Of a DNA stretch of 64,000 bases, positions 24,788 through 33,041 are shown piece after piece. The translations under genes were made by a program, and so were the position numbers. The notes beneath the pieces are model-generated. The model saw only the letters and a list, made by a program, of their open reading frames with translations, made no database searches and was not told the DNA's origin. The DNA comes from Spirochaetota bacterium (lineage in GTDB: Bacteria > Spirochaetota > Spirochaetia > Sphaerochaetales > Sphaerochaetaceae). The stretch covers positions 1-64,000 of the forward strand of contig JAEXDQ010000051.1 of NCBI GenBank assembly GCA_023401595.1. Direction: 5' to 3'. Position 1 is the stretch's first letter; every line of letters begins with the position of its first letter.

Positions 24788-25654
24788 TTAATTGCCTGAT
24801 GGTCTTTCTACCTTTAGACCGGCGGAAAAGGATAGCAGACGTACAGAGCGTAAAACCTCATTCCATGAGATATTGGCGGCATAACTGAATTTAGAACGAT
24901 AGTTGTTCCACAACTCAATCATTGGCTTACTATCATGCAAGTCAGCCATGACTTTCTCTGCATTCTCCAGAAGCACAAGAGTGTACCGCTTACGTGAAGT
25001 TGCTTTGAGCGCACTGGCTAAGGTAGCTGGATCAATTTCTTTTTGATAGAGCTCTAAAAGAATGTGTGCGTCGTAAAAATCACGCATCCGTGTATTTGCG
25101 GTTGTTCTGGCGATGATCGTTTCCAATTTTTCAGCTAAAACTGTCTCTAGGTTGTAAGCCTGCAAACGAATGGTTTGTCCTCCAAACATGAGCTTGTACG
25201 AGTATTCAACCGCACGGGGCGTGATTGCATCTCCGGTAGAAATGTCGACCTTGAGCGGTACTCTTACGTCATCCATGAAAGCGGTCATCCCGACACGGAT
25301 ACCGGGATACTCTGCCTCGTCCATAATATCTGAAATGCTATTGATCGCAAAAACGACCCCATCTGCCAAATTGATGGAAATAATTTTTTCGATAAACCGC
25401 TGAACCTCGTCTGTACTGACAGTCGCACCTTTTACTGTGGTATCTATGTCCATTGTAGACCGTGCTTCAAATCCCACCATTGAGGTTACGAGCATTCCGC
25501 CTTTAAGGATGATTTTTTCACGATAATCAGAAACAGAAACACGTTCCAGAAAGCGTTCCATCATGTAGTTGCGGAGCAAAACCTGTGCGTCCGCAGATTT
25601 ATCTCTCGCAAGATTTCGTATTTTGTCTTTTAACTGCCGTGCAGATGTAATCAT
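24788..25654 (-). CDS. AbiEii-type nucleotidyltransferase toxin
   Basis: The toxin half of a type IV-like AbiE toxin-antitoxin or abortive-infection module, 288 residues. The nucleotidyltransferase site is visible in LKGGMLVTSM and ARSTMDIDTTV (Gly-Gly, Arg-Ser-Thr, Asp-x-Asp), a Lys-Val-Asp segment follows in VPLKVDISTGD, and the family block AYNLETVLAEKLETI lies further on. Relatives (AbiEii, MenT) transfer nucleotides to targets such as tRNA ends; the target here is unknown. The ATG overlaps the antitoxin stop by one base (TAATG), so translation is coupled. Base composition is more AT-rich than in flanking genes, which suggests horizontal transfer. Confidence 0.92.
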   Translation of the reverse strand: MITSARQLKDKIRNLARDKSADAQVLLRNYMMERFLERVSVSDYREKIILKGGMLVTSMVGFEARSTMDIDTTVKGATVSTDEVQRFIEKIISINLADGVVFAINSISDIMDEAEYPGIRVGMTAFMDDVRVPLKVDISTGDAITPRAVEYSYKLMFGGQTIRLQAYNLETVLAEKLETIIARTTANTRMRDFYDAHILLELYQKEIDPATLASALKATSRKRYTLVLLENAEKVMADLHDSKPMIELWNNYRSKFSYAANISWNEVLRSVRLLSFSAGLKVERPSGN

Positions 25655-26247
25655 TACAATAATATCCCCATATACTGGCGCACCAGTTTTTCTACATGGA
25701 ATTTTTCTGCATAGTCCATTAACTTGTGCAGATTTTTATCCTTGCGTCTTGTATATTGTTTTAGCGCATCTTGAAATACCTGCGTTTCCATAGAATTTCG
25801 GCTCCGCAGGATGTCACAGATTGTGCGTTCCATATCATATACCCGTACCTGATGCCCGAAGGATGTGCTTGTCGTGGAACAACCCTCCGCAAACAGTTCC
25901 TTTTTTACGGTGTATACTTTTATACCGGTGGAGGTCAGGTGCGTCGGATTGTATCCTGTCTTTGCGGTTACTGTGAACTGCAGCGGCTCTCGATCTGTCA
26001 GATCATGATAAAAAAGAGCGCTGTCATGAGAAAAAACAATCTGTGGACATCGGAGCTGTAATAGATAGGCGTCATCTTTCCATGCGTCCGGAGAAAGATA
26101 TATACCAAGCGAAACACGCTCATACCCTTTGTTTGAGACAAACTTCGCCAGGGCGGTCTTGGTAATGCCCACGTTGAGCGCGGCGGTTGTTGTAAGAACG
26201 CCACCCTCCGCATCTGCAAGTGCTTCTAATTTTTGAGAGTCCGTCAC
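25654..26247 (-). CDS. AbiEi-type antitoxin and autorepressor
   Basis: A protein of 197 residues. The N-terminal winged helix (KLEALADAEGGVLTTTAALN, VGITKTALAKFV, ERVSLGIYL) binds DNA, and the C-terminal AbiEi_1-like domain counters the toxin. I choose the GTG at 26247 because AGGAGG lies 7 bases upstream, although the frame stays open further 5'. A perfect 11-bp inverted repeat lies just upstream (26260-26289), as expected for autorepression. The antitoxin gene comes first in the operon, the usual AbiE order. Confidence 0.92.
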   Translation of the reverse strand: MTDSQKLEALADAEGGVLTTTAALNVGITKTALAKFVSNKGYERVSLGIYLSPDAWKDDAYLLQLRCPQIVFSHDSALFYHDLTDREPLQFTVTAKTGYNPTHLTSTGIKVYTVKKELFAEGCSTTSTSFGHQVRVYDMERTICDILRSRNSMETQVFQDALKQYTRRKDKNLHKLMDYAEKFHVEKLVRQYMGILL

Positions 26248-26259
26248 GTGATAGCCTCC

Positions 26260-26289
26260 TACGCTAATATTGTGATTGATATTAGCGTA
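26260..26289. promoter_or_regulatory. Perfect dyad operator of the abiE operon
   Basis: TACGCTAATAT (26260-26270) and ATATTAGCGTA (26279-26289) are exact inverted copies around an 8-base spacer. The site lies 12 bases before the antitoxin start codon. AbiEi proteins are known to bind inverted repeats in their own promoters. Confidence 0.85.
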
Positions 26290-26298
26290 AAAGTAAAC

Positions 26299-26553
26299 AA
26301 AAGTTTTTAGTTTTCTTACCAATTGCTCTATTCTCTGTTCTTGTAGGTAGACATTTTGCCGATTCTTACCCTGATGACTATCGAACATAGCGCTGGGTCT
26401 GTTTGCCACAAACGCTTTTCTACAGTACTTGCACAACCGATTGTTTTCTCTGTATCCGTCAGCATAAAGCTGAGCATCATCTGAATACCCCGCAGAAGAG
26501 AGCGAACGTCTCAAATAATGATAGGTTTGTCCAGTGTTTGCCACCCGCGAACA
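26299..26553 (-). pseudogene. Decayed C-terminus of a zinc-ribbon protein (DUF6076-like)
   Basis: The minus strand reads LCKYCRKAFVANRPSAMFDS then HQGKNRQNVY. This recalls the C-terminal zinc ribbon of DUF6076-like proteins, where CxxCxKxF...FCS..CKNQYNVY is usual. The second metal pair is lost (Cys to Asp and Cys to Gly), and no start or upstream domain remains, so I read it as a relic. It lies directly upstream of abiE in the same orientation and may be part of the same imported piece. The family name comes from memory and is tentative. Confidence 0.42.
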
Positions 26554-26580
26554 ACCTACGGACAACTTGTTTGAGGACGA

Positions 26581-26610
26581 TTGTCGTAAGACCCGTTTTT
26601 GGGGTATACA
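26581..26610 (+). promoter_or_regulatory. Probable folD promoter
   Basis: TTGTCG (26581-26586) and TATACA (26605-26610) are separated by 18 bases and lie just upstream of the folD ribosome site. Confidence 0.45.
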
Positions 26611-26633
26611 TGAGATGTCTAAGGAGATATTCC

Positions 26634-27515
26634 ATGTTGTTGATGTCCGGTAAGGAAGTTTCACAATCGATTCGGGAAAAACTGGCGGTGGAATGCAAGG
26701 AGTTCGTGAGCGTACACGGGTATGCCCCTACTTTGGCCGTGGTGTTGGTGGGGGAGAATCCTGCTAGCCAGACGTATGTGTCCGCCAAGAGGCAGGCCTG
26801 TGAGGAGCTTGGGTACGGGCATAAGGATTTTACGCTTCCAGCCTCTACCACGCAGCGGGAGTTGATGGAGGTCGTCCGTCAGCTCAACGGAGATCCGGCC
26901 GTGCATGGTATCCTGGTACAGCTGCCGTTGCCTAAGGGATTGGATGAGGATCAGGTCATCGAGGCCATCGACCCGGCGAAAGACGTGGACGGGTTTCATC
27001 CGCAGAATGTAGGCCGGCTTCTGATCGGTAAGGACTGCTTTGTCAGTTGTACGCCGAAAGGCGTGCTGGCGATGCTGGACTACTATGGTATTGGGACTGA
27101 TGGAAAAGACGTGTGTATCATAGGGCGGAGCAATATCGTCGGCAAGCCGATGGCGGCGTTGCTGATGCAGCGGGGCCGGGACGCAACGGTTACTGTGTGC
27201 AACACCCATACCAAGGAGCTTGCCGCCCATGTGAGGCGGGCCGACATCGTCATCGCCGCCGCAGGGCGTCCGGGGACCGTCACCGCCGATATGGTGAAGG
27301 ACGGGGCCGTCGTGGTCGATGTTGGGACGAACCGTGTCGAGGATGCGTCGAAGAAAAAGGGCTGGCGTCTCGTAGGCGATGTCGATTTCGACGCTGTGAG
27401 CCCAAAATGCAGTGCGATCAGTCCCGTGCCGGGGGGAGTAGGGCCAATGACAATCACCATGCTCATGGCCAATACGTTGCTGGCCGCCCGCAGACAGGCA
27501 GGGGAGCGGGTATAG
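26634..27515 (+). CDS. folD: Bifunctional methylene-THF dehydrogenase/cyclohydrolase FolD
   Basis: It interconverts methylene-, methenyl- and 10-formyl-tetrahydrofolate in the cytoplasm. It has 293 residues, a normal length. The substrate block VGENPASQTYVSAKRQACEE contains the catalytic Lys (YVSAKR). GILVQLPLPKGLDE, PAKDVDGFHPQNVG and the NAD(P) site GRSNIVGKPMAALLM are all intact, as is the C-terminal PVPGGVGPMTITMLMANT signature. AAGGAGA (26621-26627) sets the ATG at 26634; the frame extends upstream into the abiE flank without a start signal. The next gene begins immediately after the stop codon. Confidence 0.97.
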   Translation: MLLMSGKEVSQSIREKLAVECKEFVSVHGYAPTLAVVLVGENPASQTYVSAKRQACEELGYGHKDFTLPASTTQRELMEVVRQLNGDPAVHGILVQLPLPKGLDEDQVIEAIDPAKDVDGFHPQNVGRLLIGKDCFVSCTPKGVLAMLDYYGIGTDGKDVCIIGRSNIVGKPMAALLMQRGRDATVTVCNTHTKELAAHVRRADIVIAAAGRPGTVTADMVKDGAVVVDVGTNRVEDASKKKGWRLVGDVDFDAVSPKCSAISPVPGGVGPMTITMLMANTLLAARRQAGERV

Positions 27516-28844
27516 ATGTCCAATAATATCTGCCTTGAACCCAAAACCTATTGGATCGAGACATATGGGTGCCAGATGAATACGGCGGAGTCGAACGCCC
27601 TCGAAGTACAGCTGCGGGGGGTAGGGCTCAAGCCGGCGGCCAGCGCCGAAGAGGCGGACTGCGCGATACTCAACACCTGTTCCGTCAGAAAGACGGCGGA
27701 GAACAGGATATGGGGACGGCTGGGACTTTTCCAGTATATCAAGCAGCAGCATCCGCTGACCTTGATTGTGACCGGTTGCATGGCTGAACGTCTTCAGGAT
27801 GAATTGAAGAAGGACGCGCCTGCCGTCGACTATGTCGTCGGCACCAACGACAAGCAGAAGATCGTCGATCTGCTGACCGGAGGGCGCAAGGCGCATCTGG
27901 AAGCGAGCGAGACGTACCGGTTTACGAGTTCCTACTATAAGGACGGGGACTTTTCGTCGTACGTTCCCATCATGAACGGGTGCAACAATTTCTGTTCCTA
28001 TTGCATCGTCCCGTATGTACGGGGGCGAGAGGTGTCTCGTCCGGTCGAGGACGTATTGCGGGAGGTTCGCAGGCTGGACCGGGCCGGCGTCAAGGAAATC
28101 ACCCTGTTGGGGCAGAACGTCAACAGCTATACCTATGAACAGGACGGAGTGACCGTCAGGTTTCCACAGCTGCTTCGCCAGGTGTGCCGCGAACTGGACA
28201 ATATCCAGTGGGTACGCTTCGAAAGTCCCCATCCCAAGGATTTTTCCGATGACTTGATCGAGGTCATCGCTACTGAGGACCGGGTCGCGAAGCATCTGCA
28301 TATTCCGTTGCAAAGCGGAAGCAGTCGGATATTGCGTCTGATGAACCGCCGGTATACCCGGGAGCATTTCCTGGAGTTGATCGATTCAATCCGACGCCGG
28401 GTGCCTGGCGTCACATTCGCGGCCGATGTCATGGTAGGCTTCCCCGGTGAGACTGAGGAGGAATACGAAGAGACGCTGGACGTGATGCGGAAGGTCAGGT
28501 TCATTGAAGCGTTCATGTACTACTGGAATCCGCGCGAAGGGACGAAAGCCGTGTCGATGGACGGCCAGCTGCCGGATGAAGTCAAGATAGCGCGATTGCA
28601 GCGGCTGATTGAACTGGAACATCAGATCATGTCCGAGGAAAAGTCTCCGCGAGCCCATGGGACGGTGAGGGTGCTGGTCACCCAGGTCAGCCGAAACGAC
28701 GCAGGACGCCTGCTCGGCCGGACCGAGCATGGGGAAATGGTCGCTTTCGTCCCCTGTTCCGACTGCGGCCCCGGCGATTTCGTCCAAGTCTCGTTGGAGA
28801 CATTGGCGGGCAACACCTATACTGGTTCGGAAGTGCTTGCTTGA
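27516..28844 (+). CDS. miaB: tRNA-2-methylthio-N6-dimethylallyladenosine synthase MiaB
   Basis: A radical-SAM methylthiotransferase that adds the 2-methylthio group to i6A37 of tRNA. It has 442 residues. The N-terminal UPF0004 domain supplies Cys19 (TYGCQMN), Cys55 (NTCSVRK) and Cys88 (TGCMAER) for one cluster. The radical-SAM cluster uses Cys156, Cys160 and Cys163 (CNNFCSYC). A C-terminal TRAM domain is present (VRVLVTQVSRND...GDFVQVSLE). The start follows the folD stop with no gap. The presence of MiaB predicts MiaA elsewhere in the genome. Confidence 0.97.
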   Translation: MSNNICLEPKTYWIETYGCQMNTAESNALEVQLRGVGLKPAASAEEADCAILNTCSVRKTAENRIWGRLGLFQYIKQQHPLTLIVTGCMAERLQDELKKDAPAVDYVVGTNDKQKIVDLLTGGRKAHLEASETYRFTSSYYKDGDFSSYVPIMNGCNNFCSYCIVPYVRGREVSRPVEDVLREVRRLDRAGVKEITLLGQNVNSYTYEQDGVTVRFPQLLRQVCRELDNIQWVRFESPHPKDFSDDLIEVIATEDRVAKHLHIPLQSGSSRILRLMNRRYTREHFLELIDSIRRRVPGVTFAADVMVGFPGETEEEYEETLDVMRKVRFIEAFMYYWNPREGTKAVSMDGQLPDEVKIARLQRLIELEHQIMSEEKSPRAHGTVRVLVTQVSRNDAGRLLGRTEHGEMVAFVPCSDCGPGDFVQVSLETLAGNTYTGSEVLA

Positions 28845-28967
28845 ATCCGTTGCTCCGGAGAGCGTTGGGCGGTCCCGCGCCCCGTCATTGCGCCGGGTTG
28901 CCGTCCCTTCCGTGACGGTGTACAAGGCGCAGGGGCTACGAACGAAGAGGAACATCTTGAGGGTTGT

Positions 28968-29831
28968 ATGATTGATGCTGTAGCGTTGGTACTTGAAGGT
29001 GGTGGAATGCGCGGGTTGTATACGGCCGGCGTCCTTGATGTTTTCCTGGAACAGCGGCTGGAGTTCCCGTATTGCGTCGGTGTTTCGGCGGGGGCCTGCA
29101 ACATGGTTTCCTTCATATCGGGGCAGTACGGGCGCAACCGTCATGTGAATATCGATTATGTCAACGACAAACGGTACCTCAGCTGGCGCAACTGGTTGTT
29201 CCACGGTTCTATTTTCGGCATGGATATGCTGTTCGACATCATCCCGAACCGGCTGGTGCCGTTCGATTACGCCGCGTTTTCTAAGTATCAGGGGAAGGCC
29301 ATGGTCGGGACGACGGATTGTCTGACGGGGAAGCCCGTGTTCTTTGAGGAACATGACCTATCCGGCGAGAACGGTTTCCTGCATCTACAGGCGTCGAGTT
29401 CCCTGCCGTTGCTCGCACGGCCGGTCGAGGTGGATGGATACGTGTTGATGGACGGCGGCGTCAGCGTCCCGATTCCCGTTGAGAAGGCGAGGCAGGATGG
29501 TTTTGGCAAGGTGGTCGTGGTTCTTACTCAGCCGAAAGGCTATCGAAAAAATCCTTCATCGAGCATAGGTATGATAAAATTGGTCTATGGTCGGCGCTAC
29601 AAAGGGTTGGTCGAAGCTATGGAGAAACGGCATTTGGTGTATAATCAGGAACTGGACTTGCTTGACCGGCTGGAGTCGGAAGGCTCCTCGTTCGTCATCC
29701 GTCCGAGCCAAAGCCTGCAGGTCGGACGTCTGGAGAAGGACCGAAGCAAGCTGGACGCTCTCTATCGGTTGGGAATGGACGATACCAATAGCCGGTTGGA
29801 CGCCTTGCACGATTTCCTACGGGGGGATTGA
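28968..29831 (+). CDS. Patatin-like phospholipase
   Basis: A lipid acyl hydrolase of 287 residues with a Ser-Asp dyad. The oxyanion loop is LEGGGMRG (9-16), the nucleophile is Ser40 in GVSAG, and the catalytic Asp162 lies in VLMDGGVSVPIP. It resembles the YjjU/RssA-like bacterial branch, without signal peptide or membrane span, so it probably acts in the cytoplasm or at the inner membrane face. GAGGG lies close before the ATG. It is followed directly by the sugar kinase-like gene, so it may share its transcript. Its lipid substrate is unknown. Confidence 0.9.
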   Translation: MIDAVALVLEGGGMRGLYTAGVLDVFLEQRLEFPYCVGVSAGACNMVSFISGQYGRNRHVNIDYVNDKRYLSWRNWLFHGSIFGMDMLFDIIPNRLVPFDYAAFSKYQGKAMVGTTDCLTGKPVFFEEHDLSGENGFLHLQASSSLPLLARPVEVDGYVLMDGGVSVPIPVEKARQDGFGKVVVVLTQPKGYRKNPSSSIGMIKLVYGRRYKGLVEAMEKRHLVYNQELDLLDRLESEGSSFVIRPSQSLQVGRLEKDRSKLDALYRLGMDDTNSRLDALHDFLRGD

Positions 29832-31190
29832 GTGGTGAAACTGGGTGTGATCGCCGATGATTTCACCGGAGCCGTCGATATCGCCGGTTTTCTGGCGAAG
29901 GAAGGGCTACGGACTGTTCTGTGCTTCGGAATTGATAGCCGTCCGGATGGGCTTCGGTGCGACGCTGTCGTCGTGTGCCTGAAGATACGTAGCTGTCCTG
30001 TAACCGATGCCGTATCCCAGGCTTTATCTGCGTTGGCGATGCTTCGTAGCGCGGGTTGTTCTGTATTTTATTACAAGTATTGTTCTACCTTCGATTGTAC
30101 GCCGCAGGGGAATATCGGACAAGTCTGCGACGCCCTGCGCCAGGCGTTGTCATGCCCGATGACCGTCGTCTGTCCGGCGTTGCCGGTCAACGGAAGAACG
30201 GTGTACAACGGGTATTTGTTCGTCAAGGAGCTGCTGTTGGCGGAATCTCCGATGCGCTTTCATCCGATGAACCCGATGTGGGAATCCCGTATCGATCGAA
30301 TTCTGTCCACCCAGACCGACGGCCGATGCAGGAATCTTCCTTTGGCGATCCTGCGTGGGGGCGTCGCCGCTGTGGAGGCGTTCCTTGCCGGAGCTGTATC
30401 CGATGGCGTGGCCTATGTGATTCCTGATGTGGTCGATGATTCAGACCTCGACGTCCTTGCCCGGGCTTGTGGAACCCTGCCGTTGCTGACCGGTGGTTCT
30501 GGGCTGGGCGGAGCCTTGGCGCGCCTGTATCCGGCAGTCGAACCCCCCGCTACCGAACCAACAATTACCGAACCAACAATTACCGAACCAACAATTACCG
30601 AACCAGCAACTACCGAACCAGCAGCCGATGGCGGGACCTTTGCATGTTCCCGGCGGCGGCGCGGCGTGGTCTTTTCCGGCTCCTGTTCCATCGCGACGAA
30701 CCGTCAGGTCAGGACATATCTGGCGCAGGCTCCCTCTATCGCCGTGGATGTGGCACGGGTACTGGCTGACGTCAAAAAGTACGCCGCAGAAATCGCCGAC
30801 TGGGTATGCCTGCATCAGACGAAGGAAAAGTTCCCGTTGGTGTTCTCCACGTGCGATGCGGATGTAAAAGTCGAAGGGGCCGGTTTTCAACGGGATTCGT
30901 CCGTTTCCGAGGCTATTGAAGAATTTTTCGCCCTGCTCGCCGTCATGTTGGATAGACGGGACACAGGGGCTTTCATCATCGCCGGCGGCGAGACCAGCAG
31001 CGCTGTCGTCCAGGCGTTGAGACTGGCGCCCTGTTCGGTTGTTATGGAAATCGACCCGGGGATCAGCTGGATAGTTGATGCGGATGCGAATCACTATCTG
31101 GCGTTGAAGTCGGGAAATTTCGGATGTGAAGATTTTTTTTCAAAAGCGCAAGCGCTTCTTACGTCTGACAGACAAGGAGATTCCGTATGA
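29832..31190 (+). CDS. Four-carbon acid sugar kinase family protein (DUF1537/OtnK-like)
   Basis: A protein of 452 residues in the OtnK/DUF1537 family, whose members phosphorylate 3-oxo-tetronates or related four-carbon acids. The N-terminal domain has GVIADDFTGAVDIAGFLAKE and the substrate block YKYCSTFDCTPQGNIGQV (the usual Ser-Thr-Pro is Cys-Thr-Pro here). The C-terminal nucleotide domain has VFSGSCSIATNRQV and FIIAGGETSSAV. Between them lies a TITEP repeat linker. The start is GTG at 29832, or GTG at 29835, after a run of six Gs. It overlaps the SDR gene by 4 bases; kinases of this family often work downstream of a dehydrogenase, which fits. The exact substrate is unknown. Confidence 0.87.
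   Translation: MVKLGVIADDFTGAVDIAGFLAKEGLRTVLCFGIDSRPDGLRCDAVVVCLKIRSCPVTDAVSQALSALAMLRSAGCSVFYYKYCSTFDCTPQGNIGQVCDALRQALSCPMTVVCPALPVNGRTVYNGYLFVKELLLAESPMRFHPMNPMWESRIDRILSTQTDGRCRNLPLAILRGGVAAVEAFLAGAVSDGVAYVIPDVVDDSDLDVLARACGTLPLLTGGSGLGGALARLYPAVEPPATEPTITEPTITEPTITEPATTEPAADGGTFACSRRRRGVVFSGSCSIATNRQVRTYLAQAPSIAVDVARVLADVKKYAAEIADWVCLHQTKEKFPLVFSTCDADVKVEGAGFQRDSSVSEAIEEFFALLAVMLDRRDTGAFIIAGGETSSAVVQALRLAPCSVVMEIDPGISWIVDADANHYLALKSGNFGCEDFFSKAQALLTSDRQGDSV
30553..30627 (+). repeat. 15-bp in-frame tandem repeat (TEPTI/TEPAT) in the kinase linker
   Basis: Five units of 15 bases start with ACCGAACCA. Units one to three are identical (ACCGAACCAACAATT), and four and five differ by a few bases. 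They encode the interdomain linker. Copy number can change without a frameshift. Confidence 0.88.
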
Positions 31191-31951
31191 AATTGGAAAA
31201 CAAAGTCGCGGTGATCAGTGGGGGAGCCCAAGGGATCGGCAATGCGGTCGCTGAGCTGTTCGTCCGAGAAGGTGCGAAGGTCGCGATTCTTGATATTGAC
31301 GAGCAGTTTGGAAGAGCCGCGTTGAGGCGTATCACGGAACAGGGAGGGGATGCGCTGTTCCTTCCCTGCGACGTGCAGGACGAGCATATGGTCCAGCAAG
31401 CCTTGTCCGTAGTAATGGAACAGTATGGAACGATCGACATCCTGGTGAATGACGCAGCCTGGCAGTTGAACAAATCATTATTGGAGACCTCATGGGATGA
31501 GTTCCGAGAGGTCATGGATATCAATATGGGCGGAACCTTCCTGTTGACCCGCGATGTCGCCAAGATCATGATCGGACAGAAGAAGGGTGGTTCGATCATC
31601 AATTTCAGCAGCTCCTTCGCGATCGTCGGGTCGGAGGGGTATTGCGCCTATCATGCCAGCAAGGGGGCGATTACCTCCTTCACCCGCGCGGCGGCGGTCG
31701 CGTTGCTGCCGTATGGAATTCGAGTGAACTCCGTGGCTCCGGGGACGACTCTGACCCCCGGTTTGAGAGTTGGCGCACGGGGGACTGGAAACGAAGAGTC
31801 CGGCATGAGGTCGTTTCTGGAGAAGCAGCCGTTGGGAAGGTTCGGCGGAAGCGATGAGATCGCCAATGTGGTGCTGATGCTGGCAAGCGATGACGCTTCG
31901 TTCGTCTATGGAGCCAATTGGGTTGTCGATGGAGCCTATACCATCGTCTAG
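31187..31951 (+). CDS. SDR-family oxidoreductase
   Basis: A classical short-chain dehydrogenase of 254 residues. The cofactor motif is SGGAQGIGNAV (about 11-21), an acidic residue after the second strand (ILDID) favours NAD, and catalytic Ser lies in INFSSSFA with Tyr/Lys in YCAYHASKG. The usual NNAG is altered to VNDAAW. It overlaps the upstream acid-sugar kinase gene by 4 bases, so the two probably act in one pathway, for instance oxidising a hydroxy acid before phosphorylation. That pairing is inference. AAGGAGA precedes the ATG. Confidence 0.9.
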   Translation: MKLENKVAVISGGAQGIGNAVAELFVREGAKVAILDIDEQFGRAALRRITEQGGDALFLPCDVQDEHMVQQALSVVMEQYGTIDILVNDAAWQLNKSLLETSWDEFREVMDINMGGTFLLTRDVAKIMIGQKKGGSIINFSSSFAIVGSEGYCAYHASKGAITSFTRAAAVALLPYGIRVNSVAPGTTLTPGLRVGARGTGNEESGMRSFLEKQPLGRFGGSDEIANVVLMLASDDASFVYGANWVVDGAYTIV

Positions 31952-31997
31952 ACCGTAGTACGTCATCAGACAAGATTTGTCAAAGGGGAGCATGCCT

Positions 31998-32798
31998 ATG
32001 AGTGAATATGCAGAATTTTCCGAGGTCTTCCAGCCCCGGTTCCAGGAATTGACGGAATTGATCAAGGGCTCGCGGAAGCTCAGGATATTCACCGGGGCCG
32101 GAGTCTCCACCCTGTCCGGAATTCCTGATTTCAGAGGCGCCCACGGCGTCTACACGGATCCGTGGCATGGGATGGATGTCGAGGATATCATTTCGCTCGA
32201 TTTCTTTCACAAACGACCCGATATCTTCTACCAGTGGGCGAAGGACGTATGGTATCGTCTGGAGGACTACGAGCCGAACATCGTCCACAGGGTCATTGCG
32301 AAGCTGGAGCTGAAAGGCTTCACCAACGGCGTGTATACCCAGAATATCGACATGCTGCACCAGCGGGCGGGAAGTAGGGCCGTGTATGAGATACACGGCA
32401 GTCCCGCCCATCATTATTGTACCGAATGCGGCAAGCACTATACCTATGCCCAGATCGCACCGTTGGTTCGGGCCGGAGAGCTTCCGATCTGCGATCAGTG
32501 CGGCGGGGTGATCAAGCCCGATATCGTGTTCTATGGCGAGAACCTCAACGGAAGCCTCCTCAATCGCGCCTGGGAGGATTTCAGTCATGCCGACCTCTGT
32601 CTGGTTCTCGGTTCCAGCCTGACCGTTCAGCCCGCGGCTTCATTGCCCCGTCTGACCGTCCAGGGGGGAGGCCGGATTGTCATAGTCAATGCTCAGCCGA
32701 CCAGCCAGGACCGCGACGCCGCCTTGAAATTCCATGATCTCGGACAAGTGTTTGAAGCGCTCGACGCCTGGGTGGAGATTCAGCCCTCACGCAAGTAG
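31998..32798 (+). CDS. Sir2-family NAD-dependent protein deacylase
   Basis: A sirtuin of 266 residues. The NAD site is FTGAGVSTLSGIPDFRG, the catalytic segment is YTQNIDMLHQRAG followed by EIHGS with the active His, and a zinc ribbon is formed by CTEC and CDQC. VLGSSLTVQPAASLP is the closing NAD loop. It removes acyl groups from lysines in the cytoplasm; targets are unknown. I choose the ATG at 31998 because GGGGAG stands 7 bases before it; an ATG at 31992 would be too close. A small hairpin follows at 32929. Confidence 0.94.
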   Translation: MSEYAEFSEVFQPRFQELTELIKGSRKLRIFTGAGVSTLSGIPDFRGAHGVYTDPWHGMDVEDIISLDFFHKRPDIFYQWAKDVWYRLEDYEPNIVHRVIAKLELKGFTNGVYTQNIDMLHQRAGSRAVYEIHGSPAHHYCTECGKHYTYAQIAPLVRAGELPICDQCGGVIKPDIVFYGENLNGSLLNRAWEDFSHADLCLVLGSSLTVQPAASLPRLTVQGGGRIVIVNAQPTSQDRDAALKFHDLGQVFEALDAWVEIQPSRK

Positions 32799-32928
32799 CC
32801 GGAGCTGTCCATGACAGAGGTGTGCAGGGTTCCTCCAAGCGGTCGTACGGTTCGTTTTTGAGACGGCCGCCGGACGAATCCGCCGGAGGATATCCATCGT
32901 CGCAAATTCCGGTCGCGACGGTGCGCTG
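32799..32928. other. Intergenic, no gene seen
   Basis: I see no gene here. The stretch holds a direct repeat, CCGCCGGA twice 5 bases apart (about 32865-32886), and leads into the hairpin at 32929 and the fucose-isomerase-like promoter region. Confidence 0.5.
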
Positions 32929-32950
32929 CCGGTATCATACCGGTATTTTG
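32929..32950 (+). terminator. Probable terminator of the sirtuin transcript
   Basis: CCGGT (32929-32933) and ACCGG (32939-32943) form a short hairpin followed by TATTTTG. The stem is short, so the call is moderate. Confidence 0.45.
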
Positions 32951-32962
32951 TCTATGTCAGAC

Positions 32963-33036
32963 TTGATCCTTTGATTTGACCGCTTGACTTGACGGTTAAA
33001 TAACTTGACAGGTTTCTATTTGCGTGTGACTATAGT
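32963..33036 (+). promoter_or_regulatory. Promoter region of the fucose-isomerase-like gene, with TTGAC/TTGAT array
   Basis: TTGACA (33005-33010) and TATAGT (33031-33036) could form a promoter, although the 20-base spacing is longer than usual. Upstream, TTGAT or TTGAC occurs at 32963, 32971, 32976, 32984 and 32989. The array could hold regulator sites or alternative -35 boxes. Confidence 0.45.
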
Positions 33037-33041
33037 GTATA

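Noticed and set aside
26661..28367. A 568-codon open frame on the minus strand
   Set aside because: It mirrors folD and miaB. Long antisense frames are common here because of the third-position GC bias.
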